From the NCBI RefSeq assembly GCF_003340345.1, contig NZ_PPTQ01000006.1:107776-171775 (forward strand): DNA of 64,000 bases, read 5' to 3'. The position numbers and the translations under genes are program-made. This document shows, one piece after another, positions 10,046-18,580 of the stretch. Each line of letters starts with the position of its first letter. Position 1 is the stretch's first letter. This stretch comes from Paraeggerthella hongkongensis (GTDB lineage: Bacteria > Actinomycetota > Coriobacteriia > Coriobacteriales > Eggerthellaceae). The notes below the pieces were generated by a model. That model had not been told where the DNA came from. It searched no databases and saw only the letters and a program-made list of their open reading frames with translations.

Positions 10046-10212
10046 AGTCGGTCCCCCTTACTAACGTGCAGCCGAAGCCGCCTCTTCCTTCGCCGCTCCG
10101 CTGCACTAAAGCGCTGCAACCCAGCGCGCTTGCGCAGCAAAGCGCATCCTCGAATTATCGCGCTACCTTGTCATCGAATCCACAACTTTTTTGTAAACGG
10201 ACGCTTACATAA

Positions 10213-10240
10213 TTGGAGCCGGGAATTCACCCGGCTCCAA
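10213..10240 (-). terminator. Intergenic hairpin between formamidase and permease
   Basis: TTGGAGCCGGG pairs perfectly with CCCGGCTCCAA around a 6-nt loop. There is only a short T run after it on the minus strand, so it may attenuate or process the transcript and need not end it. Confidence 0.5.
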
Positions 10241-10265
10241 CAGCGCCCTTCCCGGTAAAACGCGC

Positions 10266-11177
10266 TTACGGCTGGGGAACCAGCGGCGGGAACTGCGGCA
10301 ACTTCGGCGTCCCAACGCGCAGGCTCAGCTGAACCTCGCAGGGCTTGCACGCCTGAGACAACTCTACGTCGCTTTGCACCGACATGTACATGTAGGTGTC
10401 GATAGCGTCCCAACCCGTAATGCGCATGAGCAAACGCTGCATCTCCTTGGAGCCGTTCATCAGGGCCTCGTCAAACTCCTGAGCGCTCGCGTTCACGTAC
10501 CACTTGCCGTGCGGGCCAAACGTCTCGAGCACGGGCCAGTTCAACTCGAAATCCTTCACCAGCGACACCTTCACCGTAATGTCGGCAGCAATCTCGATGC
10601 CCGTGCCGCACAGTTCGGCGTCGCCCATGGTTGCGTGCACGTCGCCCATTTGGAGCAGCGCGCCCGGCACGCGCACGGGGAAGTACATGCGAGTTCCCTT
10701 GGTGATCAGTTTGTTGTCAAGATTGCCCCCATGAGCACCCACGAAACCGTCGATGACATCCTCGCCGTCGGGCGCGGTTCCTATAACCCCGATCATGGGG
10801 TCGATGGGGAATTTAACGCCGTTGAACTCGGCCATGCCGTCTTTGATGGGGATGATCTTGCTGCGGTAGTCGGTCGATTCGAACAACGGTCCGCAGTGGT
10901 CATCGGTTGCGATAACGCCCTGGTCAGCCACCTGCACGTCGTAAATGTCAACCACCAGCACGTCACCTGGCTGGGCACCTTCCACGTACACGGGACCAGC
11001 AGCCGGATTGGTGAACCCGTACGAGAAGTTCAAGTCCTTCATGGTGACGTCTTCGGTAGGAATGCGTCCGGCAAAGCAATCCTGCGTCTTGAACAGCAAA
11101 ACCTCGCCCGGCTGCGCGGTGTAGCAAGGCGCATTGTCCTTGGAAAACTTAATGACCTGATCTTCGATGACCTGCAT
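10266..11177 (-). CDS. Acetamidase/formamidase family protein
   Basis: The 303-residue protein matches the FmdA/AmdA family in length and in its conserved blocks: LNPAAGPVYVEGAQPGDVLVVDI (here TNPAAGPVYVEGAQPGD), GVIGTAPDGE, HGGNLDNKLI, GDVHATMGDAELCGTGIE. The family hydrolyses formamide or short amides to ammonia and the acid. It lies 57 nt after the NSS transporter and before the APC permease on one strand, so uptake of an amide or amine followed by deamidation is a reasonable inference. AAGGAGGA precedes the start. It is cytoplasmic, with no signal peptide. Confidence 0.88.
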   Translation of the reverse strand: MQVIEDQVIKFSKDNAPCYTAQPGEVLLFKTQDCFAGRIPTEDVTMKDLNFSYGFTNPAAGPVYVEGAQPGDVLVVDIYDVQVADQGVIATDDHCGPLFESTDYRSKIIPIKDGMAEFNGVKFPIDPMIGVIGTAPDGEDVIDGFVGAHGGNLDNKLITKGTRMYFPVRVPGALLQMGDVHATMGDAELCGTGIEIAADITVKVSLVKDFELNWPVLETFGPHGKWYVNASAQEFDEALMNGSKEMQRLLMRITGWDAIDTYMYMSVQSDVELSQACKPCEVQLSLRVGTPKLPQFPPLVPQP

Positions 11178-11234
11178 GATGCCTTCATCCTCCTTGGGTT
11201 GACGATTCGTCCAGTATATTCCTTCAGCGTTCCG

Positions 11235-12674
11235 CTACGCCATACCCAGCCATACCGCCACTTTCGGTGCATACCCCATAACGAAAATGATCAGAATCAG
11301 CGAGGGGATGCCGAACTTCAACCACGGAAGCGACCATGCCGGGAACTTCAGCCCCTTGCCCGTGTCGGCTTCGGCCAGGAAGTTCTCCCAACCCCACCCG
11401 CTTTTCGTGACGCAGAACAGCACGAAGAACAGGCTGCCCAGCGGCAGCAGGTTGTTCGACACAATGAAGTCCTCGATAGACTGGATGTCGCCGATAGCCG
11501 GAATGGTGACGCCCGCGAGCACGTTGAATCCAAGAGCGCACGGAAGACTGAGCACCGTCACCAGAATAGCCGTGCGAGCAACGGCCACCTTGCGACTCCA
11601 ACCCCACTTGTCCATAGACCAGCTGATCAGGTTTTCGAACACCGCAATGATGGTGGACAGGGCGGCAAAGCTCATGAACACGAAGAACAGCGCGCCCCAC
11701 AGCTGACCCATGGGCATTTGATTGAACACGCTAGGAAGCGTAACGAACACCAAGCCCGGACCGCTGCCCGGCTCAACCGCAAACGCGAAGCATGCAGGAA
11801 AGATGATGAGACCGGCCATAAGGGCAACCGCCGTATCCAAGCCGCAGATGCGCAGGGCCTCGCCCGTGAGCGAGCGCTCTTTGCCGATGTAGCTGCCGAA
11901 GATCTCCATGGCGGCGATGCCCAGCGAAAGCGTGAAGAACGCCTGGCCCATAGCCGCGTACACGGCGTCGCCGAACGTAGCCCATTGCTCCGCAGGCGTT
12001 GCCCCGGCGAACAGCTTGCCAAAGTCGGGGATCAGGTAGAACTCGAGGCCCTCCAAGCCGCCCGGCAGGGTAACGGCGCGCGCCACCAACACCACCATGA
12101 TGCCCAGAAGGCACACCATCATCACCTTGGTGATACGCTCGACGCCTTTCTGCAAGCCCAGGCTGCATACCAAGAAGCCTAAAACGATGACCACCAGCAT
12201 CCAGCCCACCAATTCGGTGGGGTTCGCCAGCATGTCGTTGAACACCTGGCCGACACCCGCGCTATCAAGGCCGTTGAACGCGCCGGTTCCCATTTTCACC
12301 ACGAAGGAAAGCATCCAGCCGCCCACGGTGGTGTAGAACATCATGAGCACCATGCACCCGATGTAGCCCCACCACGAGAACCAATGCCACTTCCGCGAAG
12401 GCTGCAGCGTATCGAACGCAAGCGCCGCGCTTTTTTGGCTGGCACGGCCCACGGCGAACTCCATGACCATGACGGGCAGACCCAGAATGATCAAAAAGAC
12501 CAGGTACATAAGCACGAAGGCCGCGCCGCCGTACTCGCCCACGATGTAGGGGAAACGCCACACGTTTCCCAAGCCGATAGCGCATCCGGCGCTGATCAGG
12601 ATAAAGCCCAACCGCGACGCGAATCGCTCACGGTCGGCGGTTTGCACGCCACCCGTCCCCTTGCCCTCGCTCAT
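11235..12674 (-). CDS. NSS-family sodium-dependent transporter
   Basis: The 479-residue, 11-12-segment protein has the hallmark first-segment signature of neurotransmitter:sodium symporters (GCAIGLGNVWRFPYIVGEYGG) and FENLISWSMDKWGWSRK later. Bacterial members take up amino acids or amines with Na+. It is the first gene of the set with the formamidase and APC permease; GAGGAG lies upstream of the ATG. Confidence 0.9.
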   Translation of the reverse strand: MSEGKGTGGVQTADRERFASRLGFILISAGCAIGLGNVWRFPYIVGEYGGAAFVLMYLVFLIILGLPVMVMEFAVGRASQKSAALAFDTLQPSRKWHWFSWWGYIGCMVLMMFYTTVGGWMLSFVVKMGTGAFNGLDSAGVGQVFNDMLANPTELVGWMLVVIVLGFLVCSLGLQKGVERITKVMMVCLLGIMVVLVARAVTLPGGLEGLEFYLIPDFGKLFAGATPAEQWATFGDAVYAAMGQAFFTLSLGIAAMEIFGSYIGKERSLTGEALRICGLDTAVALMAGLIIFPACFAFAVEPGSGPGLVFVTLPSVFNQMPMGQLWGALFFVFMSFAALSTIIAVFENLISWSMDKWGWSRKVAVARTAILVTVLSLPCALGFNVLAGVTIPAIGDIQSIEDFIVSNNLLPLGSLFFVLFCVTKSGWGWENFLAEADTGKGLKFPAWSLPWLKFGIPSLILIIFVMGYAPKVAVWLGMA

Positions 12675-12930
12675 ACCACGCTCCTCTTGCAGATATTTGC
12701 ACGCACCTGTCTGTTAGCAAAACGCTGCAATTGTAGCGCAAAAAGGTGGGAGAACCCGGCTGCGAGCCGCAATATGCCTGTTCGATCGGGCGAAACGACC
12801 GACGCAGCCTACGCAATCGGAAGAGCGGCGGGCCGGGGCGACCGGGGCTGGAAACAGGGCTGCAGCCGAAGGCGGAGGTAGGGCGTGGCCACAATCGAGG
12901 GCGGAGGCGCGGCTGAAAGCGGGACGTGCT

Positions 12931-13479
12931 CTAACGTAGGTCTTTCGAGGCTTGTGCGAGCCTGCGCTCGATGACCAGGTCGCCAACACCCTTCACGATA
13001 AGCAGCACGCCAAGCATCAGGACGAATGCCGCCGTGGTTTCGAAGGGGTTGACCACGATAACCACGCCGCCGATGGCCACGGCGGCGCTTATCACCAGCG
13101 AAGCGATCCACGTGCTGCCCTGATACGCGCGCAACTCGATGGAGCGAATCGCGTTCACAACGCCGCCGACAAGCAGCAGGATGCCCAAGATCAGCGAGAA
13201 GAACCCGGCAACGGCCTGCGGGAACAAAAACACGAGCAGCGCCAGCACCAACAGCACGACCGCACTAGTAAGCACTCCGGCAGACCGATAACGGCCGCTC
13301 GAGGAGCGAAAGTAGGAAAACAGCGACGCAGCACCGGAAACAGCAAGGTACAGAGCCAGCAGATAGACCACGGTGAGCACCGTCGCTCCCGGCCAAAATG
13401 CCAAAAGCAAGCCCAGCGCAATAGACAGAACGGCCTGCACCAAAATATTGGAACGGATTACGTCGATGAACGACTTCAT
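12931..13479 (-). CDS. HdeD/DUF308-family membrane protein
   Basis: The 182-residue protein consists of six predicted membrane segments arranged as three similar hairpins (for example LSIALGLLLAFWPGATVLTVVYLLALYLAVSGAASL shows the repeated motif with the conserved Pro). HdeD-like proteins have been linked to acid stress; the biochemical role is not established. GGAGGC is found before the start. It appears monocistronic. Confidence 0.8.
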   Translation of the reverse strand: MKSFIDVIRSNILVQAVLSIALGLLLAFWPGATVLTVVYLLALYLAVSGAASLFSYFRSSSGRYRSAGVLTSAVVLLVLALLVFLFPQAVAGFFSLILGILLLVGGVVNAIRSIELRAYQGSTWIASLVISAAVAIGGVVIVVNPFETTAAFVLMLGVLLIVKGVGDLVIERRLAQASKDLR

Positions 13480-13917
13480 AGCTTGCCTCCATCTGATTGG
13501 CTATTTGTCGAGCTACCTGCATAATACTCCCGGATGAACGCACGATACAAAACTGATGAACGACGGTTTTCTTCACGCAACGCGCCGCAGCAAGCAGAAC
13601 CTTGCCGAAGAACGCGCCGCACCAGACCGAATGCGTCGCATCGACGCTTAACGCAGAGAAGTCGAAGGAGCACCGCCCGACTAAACTGAGGCGGCTTGTC
13701 TGCTTGAGGCCATTTGCCCACTGCGCATTAAGCCGAAGCCATGCGCCCAGGCGCAGCGGGCATCGCGTTGATCCAGTCGAAGCTGTATCCAATTATGAAC
13801 ATTCTATGAATTGCCAGAAATCGTTTGCTTCTTATACTGAATGCTAGTAATATTCATTTTCGCCGCTTTTCCTGTTTGAAGGCACTTCGGGCAGGAAGGG
13901 TAGGCGCAACACAATGT
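13480..13917. other. Gene-free spacer before tRNA-Met
   Basis: No convincing coding frame, repeat or RNA is seen. It is less GC-rich near 13790-13860 and presumably contains the promoters for the divergent HdeD-like gene and the tRNA. Confidence 0.4.
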
Positions 13918-13994
13918 TGCGGGGTGGAGCAGTCTGGTAGCTCGCCGGGCTCATAACCCGGAGGCCGTAGGTTCAAATCCTGCCCCCGCGACCA
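13918..13994 (+). tRNA. Initiator tRNA-fMet (CAT)
   Basis: A full 77-nt cloverleaf including an encoded CCA. The anticodon loop is CTCATAA, with an anticodon stem containing three consecutive G:C pairs (GGG/CCC), a hallmark of initiator tRNA. The first acceptor pair is a weak T1.G72 in place of a Watson-Crick pair, again as in initiators. Confidence 0.95.
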
Positions 13995-14005
13995 TAAAAC
14001 TTGCA

Positions 14006-14044
14006 GCAGGTCAACCAAAGAAAACGGTTGACCTGCTTTTTTGT
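14006..14044 (+). terminator. Rho-independent terminator after tRNA-fMet
   Basis: GCAGGTCAACC (14006-14016) pairs perfectly with GGTTGACCTGC (14026-14036), followed by a T run. Confidence 0.92.
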
Positions 14045-14247
14045 TGGTCGAAACCGCCAGCGGCAACCCCGGACCCGACTCCTTGACTCGGAACTTCCCC
14101 TTGCCTCTCCTGTACGAATAACCGGACGGCACCCGCAAACGCACTCTTGGCGCAGACCCGCTCCCGCGCATATCACCTCGGCATGTCGCATCCGATGCAA
14201 CGCGAGCACGTGCTCGTGCAAGACTTTCGTCGCCTGCAGGCAAGCCC

Positions 14248-14453
14248 GCGCACGAAAAACCGCTCCCGCTGGCAGGTTTTGACGGTTAGAGGTCGTTTGG
14301 TTCAGCAAGACGAGGGCCAACGGAAGCGCGATGCGACGTCTCGGCTCTGTGACCAGGGGAAACAAAATACGAGCGGAGCAGCAGCGGAAACAGCGCCCGG
14401 TCCGACGACCCCTAAACGTCAAAACCTGCCAGCGAGAGCGGTTTTTCGTGCGC
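14248..14453. repeat. 206-bp inverted-terminal-repeat element, copy 2
   Basis: Same element and same length as 7261-7466. The left arm starts GCGCACGAAAAACCGC and the right arm ends GCGGTTTTTCGTGCGC. The central parts share a TGACCAGG(G/C)-type core but otherwise diverge. Confidence 0.75.
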
Positions 14454-14558
14454 AAACGGGCCGCGGCGGGGTAACTCCAGGGACGCATCACAGAAACCTG
14501 GGCGAATCGCCCGAATCCGTGCCCACGCCCGTGCCCGCGGCCGAGATCGGATTCAGCC

Positions 14559-14652
14559 GCACACCGTGCGGCGCGTGCTGCACACCGTGCGGCGCGTGGC
14601 ACGTGCTGTGCACACCGTACGCCGCATGGCGCACACCGTGCAGCGCATGCTG
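14559..14652. repeat. Imperfect ~22-bp tandem repeat
   Basis: Four copies of GCACACCGT(G/A)C(G/A)(G/C)CGC(G/A)TG follow one another. The surrounding 14454-14734 has no credible gene. Confidence 0.65.
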
Positions 14653-14734
14653 CACGCCACGCGCAACAGCCTCCGCAGCCGTGCCCGGCGCCCCTTCCCC
14701 GGCCGGTCCCCCACGCCTCCTGCTCCATACATGC

Positions 14735-14763
14735 AAAAAGGCCCCTGGAACCAGAGGCCTTGC
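14735..14763 (-). terminator. Terminator after tRNA-Leu
   Basis: On the minus strand AAGGCCTCTGG pairs with CCAGGGGCCTT and is followed by a T run. Confidence 0.85.
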
Positions 14764-14771
14764 AATTCAAA

Positions 14772-14858
14772 TGGTGCGGGCGAGAGGACTTGAACCTCCA
14801 TGGGGTTGCCCCCATACGGACCTGAACCGTACGCGTCTGCCAATTCCGCCACGCCCGC
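14772..14858 (-). tRNA. tRNA-Leu (CAG)
   Basis: An 87-nt cloverleaf with encoded CCA, acceptor GCGGGCG/CGCCCGC, the anticodon loop TTCAGGT and the long variable arm (GGGGGCAACCCC-like) expected of class II tRNA-Leu. Confidence 0.95.
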
Positions 14859-15175
14859 ACAAATCGTGCTTCTTCCGAAGCGGTTGAATATGTTACCGGA
14901 TTCGCTTTGCAAACGCAAGAACAAATTTCCGCTATTTTCTACGCACTCTCAAACGCAGCTTTCACGCTCGCAGCAAGCCGAACTCGCCGGTCGCCCAACA
15001 CGCGCAAACGCCCACGGCAAGCCGTCAAAACCCACTTCCGAACAACGGGCTCGTCAGCTTCGCCTCGCACTCGCTATGCTACACTCGAAAACAAAACGAT
15101 GCCTTCACCACCCATACCACGTGGCCCTCGCCTCGCAAGAAGCGAGGGCCTGCCGGCCGAAGGGGAACGACCGTC

Positions 15176-16867
15176 ATGCACACCGTCCTAATCGCAAGTA
15201 CGCTCGAAAGCGACCGTGAAGAGCTGGGGAGCCTGCTGACGCAAACATGCACCGTGCTGAAAGCATCTGACATCCTGGAAGCGTTCTCCCTTGTCAGAGG
15301 ATCGAAACAGGGCATATCGGCCATCATTGCAGACAACGATTTCCCCCATCTTGCAAGCATGACCGGACCAAACGTTTTCGAAGGGCCCAGCGTAACCGAC
15401 GGCATTCCGTTCTTCTTGATTGTAGATGACCACAACGAAGCGCCCTCCACCGAACGGACGCCGAACGCGTTGGATATCATCGTTCGACCCTTCAGCCCCT
15501 ATGCATCTCGACGTATCATGAATGCCATCGAAATGAACCAAGCGCAGCGCAAGCTGCGATCAGCCTTGGCAAACGAGCGGAAAATCAAAGAAGAATACCA
15601 CCACTTCCTGAAACGCATGCCGGGAGGGCTGTTCCGCTACCGCGCCGACGGTGGCGAAGAATTCAGCTCGATCAGCGCCGGACTGCTTGAAATGACCGGT
15701 TACGAAACCGAGCAGGCATTTCGAGAGGCAACCGGAAATTCGTTCAGGGGATTCGTCCATCCCGAAGACCTCGAGGCCGTGGAAAAGTCCATAGCCGAAC
15801 AGATGAAGTACGGCGACACCGATGTCGTCACCTACCGCATCAAGAAAAAAGACGGCAGCGTTCGCTGGATTGAAGATTGGGGGCGCTTGGTGGTTGACGA
15901 GGACGGCGTTCGCTGGTTTTACGTGGCAACGCTCGACATCACCGACAAGATCACCTACCAAGAAGAACTCGAGAAAAGCAACGAGCGGCTCACCATCTTG
16001 GCAGAGCTCAACAACGATGTGCTCTTCGACGCGAACTGCCGCCTTAAGAAAACGGAGGTGTTCGGGGATTTCGAAAAACGGTTCGGGCGTCCCATGGCGT
16101 CGAGCGACTTCGACAAACTGGGTCCGCAGGGGCCGTCGTGCCAGGCCAACCACGGTGATTTCGAAATCTACCAGCACGCGTGCACGAACCACGCAGCAGC
16201 GCGCGTCGACGTTGACGTTGCCTTGCCCGACGCGCAAGGCAACCCCCTGTGGTGCCGATACCAATCCGTCGTCTTGCGAGACGAAAACGGAAAACCGTAT
16301 CGCCATGTGGGAAGGCTTCTGGACACGCACGCCATGATGATGCAGCAGCAGACGTACAGAGCGCTTGCGGAGCACGATGACCTAACCGGGGCAATTGCAC
16401 GGCGCACGGCCATCGAGCGCATTCGAAAACACTGCGAGCAGCACAGCGAGGCGTGCGCGCTCCTGTTCATCGACGTGGACGATTTCAAGGAAGTGAACGA
16501 TCGATACGGACACCCCACGGGCGATCGCGTCCTGACGCACGTTGCCGCATTCCTAAAGGACGTCGCAGGTCCTAGCGCCGTCGTCGCGCGGTTCGGCGGC
16601 GACGAGTTCGCCGTGTTCGTACCGCATGCGCAAAACACGGCCGACCTCGATCGCCTGGTGGAGCGCATCAAAAGCGAAGCATTCGAAGGTTTTCACGACG
16701 AAGCCATAGAAAACCCGCTCGCATCGTTGTCGCTAGCCGTTGGCGTAGCTCGCAGCAACTGCCCGCAAACATGCGGCAACCCGGTGTTCGAAGATCTGTA
16801 CCGGCAAGCCGACAACGACTTGTACCGTGCGAAGCGCAACAAATGCTCGTGCGCCAGCCAAGACTGA
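15176..16867 (+). CDS. Receiver-like/PAS/GGDEF diguanylate cyclase
   Basis: The 563-residue protein has three parts. Residues 1-120 look like a response-regulator fold without an obvious acidic phosphorylation triad (ASTLESDREELGSLL at the start, AIIADND at the usual Asp strand). A PAS/PAC pair follows (about 145-395, with FVHPEDL and YRIKKKDGSVRWIEDWG). A C-terminal GGDEF domain (about 405-555) has DVDDFKEVNDRYGH and an intact RFGGDEF. It should make c-di-GMP. AGGGGAA precedes the ATG, and TATGCT with the right spacing lies further upstream. It may counteract the EAL proteins of this genome; that is inference. Confidence 0.85.
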   Translation: MHTVLIASTLESDREELGSLLTQTCTVLKASDILEAFSLVRGSKQGISAIIADNDFPHLASMTGPNVFEGPSVTDGIPFFLIVDDHNEAPSTERTPNALDIIVRPFSPYASRRIMNAIEMNQAQRKLRSALANERKIKEEYHHFLKRMPGGLFRYRADGGEEFSSISAGLLEMTGYETEQAFREATGNSFRGFVHPEDLEAVEKSIAEQMKYGDTDVVTYRIKKKDGSVRWIEDWGRLVVDEDGVRWFYVATLDITDKITYQEELEKSNERLTILAELNNDVLFDANCRLKKTEVFGDFEKRFGRPMASSDFDKLGPQGPSCQANHGDFEIYQHACTNHAAARVDVDVALPDAQGNPLWCRYQSVVLRDENGKPYRHVGRLLDTHAMMMQQQTYRALAEHDDLTGAIARRTAIERIRKHCEQHSEACALLFIDVDDFKEVNDRYGHPTGDRVLTHVAAFLKDVAGPSAVVARFGGDEFAVFVPHAQNTADLDRLVERIKSEAFEGFHDEAIENPLASLSLAVGVARSNCPQTCGNPVFEDLYRQADNDLYRAKRNKCSCASQD

Positions 16868-16880
16868 GGGCGGGAAACCG

Positions 16881-17771
16881 CTACGAATCCGAGGCCGCCT
16901 TCGACGGCGCGCGAAAAGCCGACCACGCCGCTCGAGCAGGCGCGAGCAAAAGGATCGTAGTAGCCGCAAGCACGATCAGATCGTCAAAGCCGCCGGTCAC
17001 GTAGACCGGCGGCATCCCCGTAGCAAGCATGATCGGGCCCAGATAAACCAGATCGAATGCAGCGTGAACCCAGGCTAGAAACCACAGGCTGCAGCCTTTC
17101 AGGTACAAAACGGCCATGAAGAAGCCGAACAGCCCCGCCTGCACCGGCTTGAGCACGGCCTGCGTCCACGCAACCGCGTCCCCAACGGCCAGCGCCTGTC
17201 CGAACGACACATGCAGCAGCCCGAACAAAACCGCCGAAACCACCGCAGCACGCAGCGGGGCCAAGCGCGTCAAGAACGCATCCAGGGCAAGAACCCTGAA
17301 AACACCCTCTTCGAACAAGCCGGTCATCAGGCATATCGGAAGAATGAAGGAAACGCGCGCCGCGGCACCCGAATCAAAGAAACCAACCGGTTCGGAAAGC
17401 AGGCACAGCGCGATACCCGCGGCAAACCCTACCGCAAGCACGAAAACCACCCAACGGCCAAGGGAGCTGATCGTCTTGCAAGAACGCTGCAACGCCTTGG
17501 GACGACCAATCCTCACAAGCGCAAGCACCATGATCGACAGCGCAATCCCCTGCACAAGCGAAGACCCCAGCGTATCGCCCGGGAAGACTTGGAAGCACGT
17601 CACCGACAGCACGATTGCCGCAACAAACAAACCGGGAGCCCGAAACAAAGCGAGCACGGCCGAGGAACCCTCCCTCGGAGCCGAAGCCGAGGCCGAGGCC
17701 GAAACGGGCCGGTTCGCTTTCCCAGCCTCGTTTGACCCGCTTGAACCGTTTGAGCCGTCCTTTGCCTGCAT
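16881..17771 (-). CDS. CPBP-family intramembrane glutamic protease
   Basis: The 296-residue membrane protein has the three CPBP (CAAX protease/bacteriocin-processing, Abi) motifs: EEGVFR, FGLLHVSFG and the late WVHAAFDL. The first about 35 residues are a Ser/Ala/Gly-rich polar tail before the first membrane segment. Family members are membrane glutamyl proteases, some of them protecting against bacteriocins; the substrate here is unknown. The ATG at 17771 is chosen because longer versions would overlap the divergent gene starting at 17830. Confidence 0.82.
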   Translation of the reverse strand: MQAKDGSNGSSGSNEAGKANRPVSASASASAPREGSSAVLALFRAPGLFVAAIVLSVTCFQVFPGDTLGSSLVQGIALSIMVLALVRIGRPKALQRSCKTISSLGRWVVFVLAVGFAAGIALCLLSEPVGFFDSGAAARVSFILPICLMTGLFEEGVFRVLALDAFLTRLAPLRAAVVSAVLFGLLHVSFGQALAVGDAVAWTQAVLKPVQAGLFGFFMAVLYLKGCSLWFLAWVHAAFDLVYLGPIMLATGMPPVYVTGGFDDLIVLAATTILLLAPARAAWSAFRAPSKAASDS

Positions 17772-17815
17772 CACGCAATTTCGCCCTTCATCCCGCAATC
17801 CCCCAGCCGTCCCAG

Positions 17816-17821
17816 TATACT
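17816..17821 (+). promoter_or_regulatory. Extended -10 (TATACT) placing the start site at the ATG
   Basis: TATACT lies 8 nt upstream of the ATG at 17830 and no Shine-Dalgarno is present, so the mRNA is probably leaderless. Confidence 0.5.
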
Positions 17822-17829
17822 GGAATCCT

Positions 17830-18579
17830 ATGAACGAATCGCTCAATACAACCGATGAAGACACGCGTAGGGGCGTCTCGTCCTTCGCTTTGAAAATCGT
17901 AGCCATAGTCGGCATGACGGCCAACCACGCGTCCTACATGTTCTACCCCTACCTACCTGCCGAAGCGTTCTGCCTACTGTTCGGTCTTGGCGGACTCGCC
18001 TTCCCCATCATGGCATTTCTGCTGGTAGAAGGCTACCGACGCACATCGAGCGTACCTAAATACGCCCGGCGCCTGCTCGTGTTTGCCCTTATATCTCAAA
18101 TACCCTACGGGTTGTTTCTTGCAGGAAACCTCAACGTGCTGTTCACGTTGCTCATCGGATTAGCCGTGCTGTATCTTTACGACCGCCTGGAAAACCGAGC
18201 AGGTTTTTGGGCGATCGCGGCGGCGCTGACGGCGGCAAGCTCTCTGTGTGACTGGGGCATTCTAGGGCCCATCATGGTCCTCATGATGAAGGTCCTTGAA
18301 GATCGACGCCAGCGCGTTGTCTACCCGCTTTTGCTGCCCATATTGGCAGACGGAATCCCCGCGCTTGCGCGATACCTGGCAAGCTCCAATCTGGTTCTGC
18401 TGTCCTTCGCGCTGTACCCCTTGGCTGGATGCACGGCCACCATTCCGCTGCTGCTCTCATACAACGGAAAGCGCGGCCTGCCGATGAAGTGGTTCTTCTA
18501 TGCGTACTATCCTCTGCACATCCTTGTGCTGGGCTTGGCGAAAGGACTGCTGCTCAACGACTGGACCTGGGGCATGTAA
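17830..18579 (+). CDS. TraX-family membrane protein
   Basis: The 249-residue protein has about 8 membrane segments and the TraX pattern: FALKIVAIVGMTANHASYMF near the start, IGRLAFPIFAF-like GGLAFPIMAFLLVEGY, and the C-terminal KWFFYAYYPLHILVLGL. In the F plasmid TraX acetylates pilin; chromosomal homologues are membrane proteins of unsettled, probably acyltransferase-like function. No conjugation genes are nearby. It is divergent from the CPBP protease. The stop lies against the convergent LCP gene. Confidence 0.85.
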   Translation: MNESLNTTDEDTRRGVSSFALKIVAIVGMTANHASYMFYPYLPAEAFCLLFGLGGLAFPIMAFLLVEGYRRTSSVPKYARRLLVFALISQIPYGLFLAGNLNVLFTLLIGLAVLYLYDRLENRAGFWAIAAALTAASSLCDWGILGPIMVLMMKVLEDRRQRVVYPLLLPILADGIPALARYLASSNLVLLSFALYPLAGCTATIPLLLSYNGKRGLPMKWFFYAYYPLHILVLGLAKGLLLNDWTWGM

Positions 18580-18580
18580 G

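Noticed and set aside
8297..10258. Long plus-strand frame (653 codons) opposite the permease and kinase genes
   Set aside because: It is rich in His, Gln, Arg and Asn with no recognisable motif, and is the antisense image of a clear APC permease.
13854..14243. Minus-strand frame overlapping tRNA-fMet
   Set aside because: It reads through a perfect tRNA and its terminator, so it is not a gene.
14559..14652. Possible CRISPR array
   Set aside because: Repeat units follow each other without spacers of constant size, and no cas genes are present in the window.
14488..14860. Arg/His/Thr-rich frames between the tRNAs
   Set aside because: Created by the 22-bp tandem repeats; no ribosome binding site.
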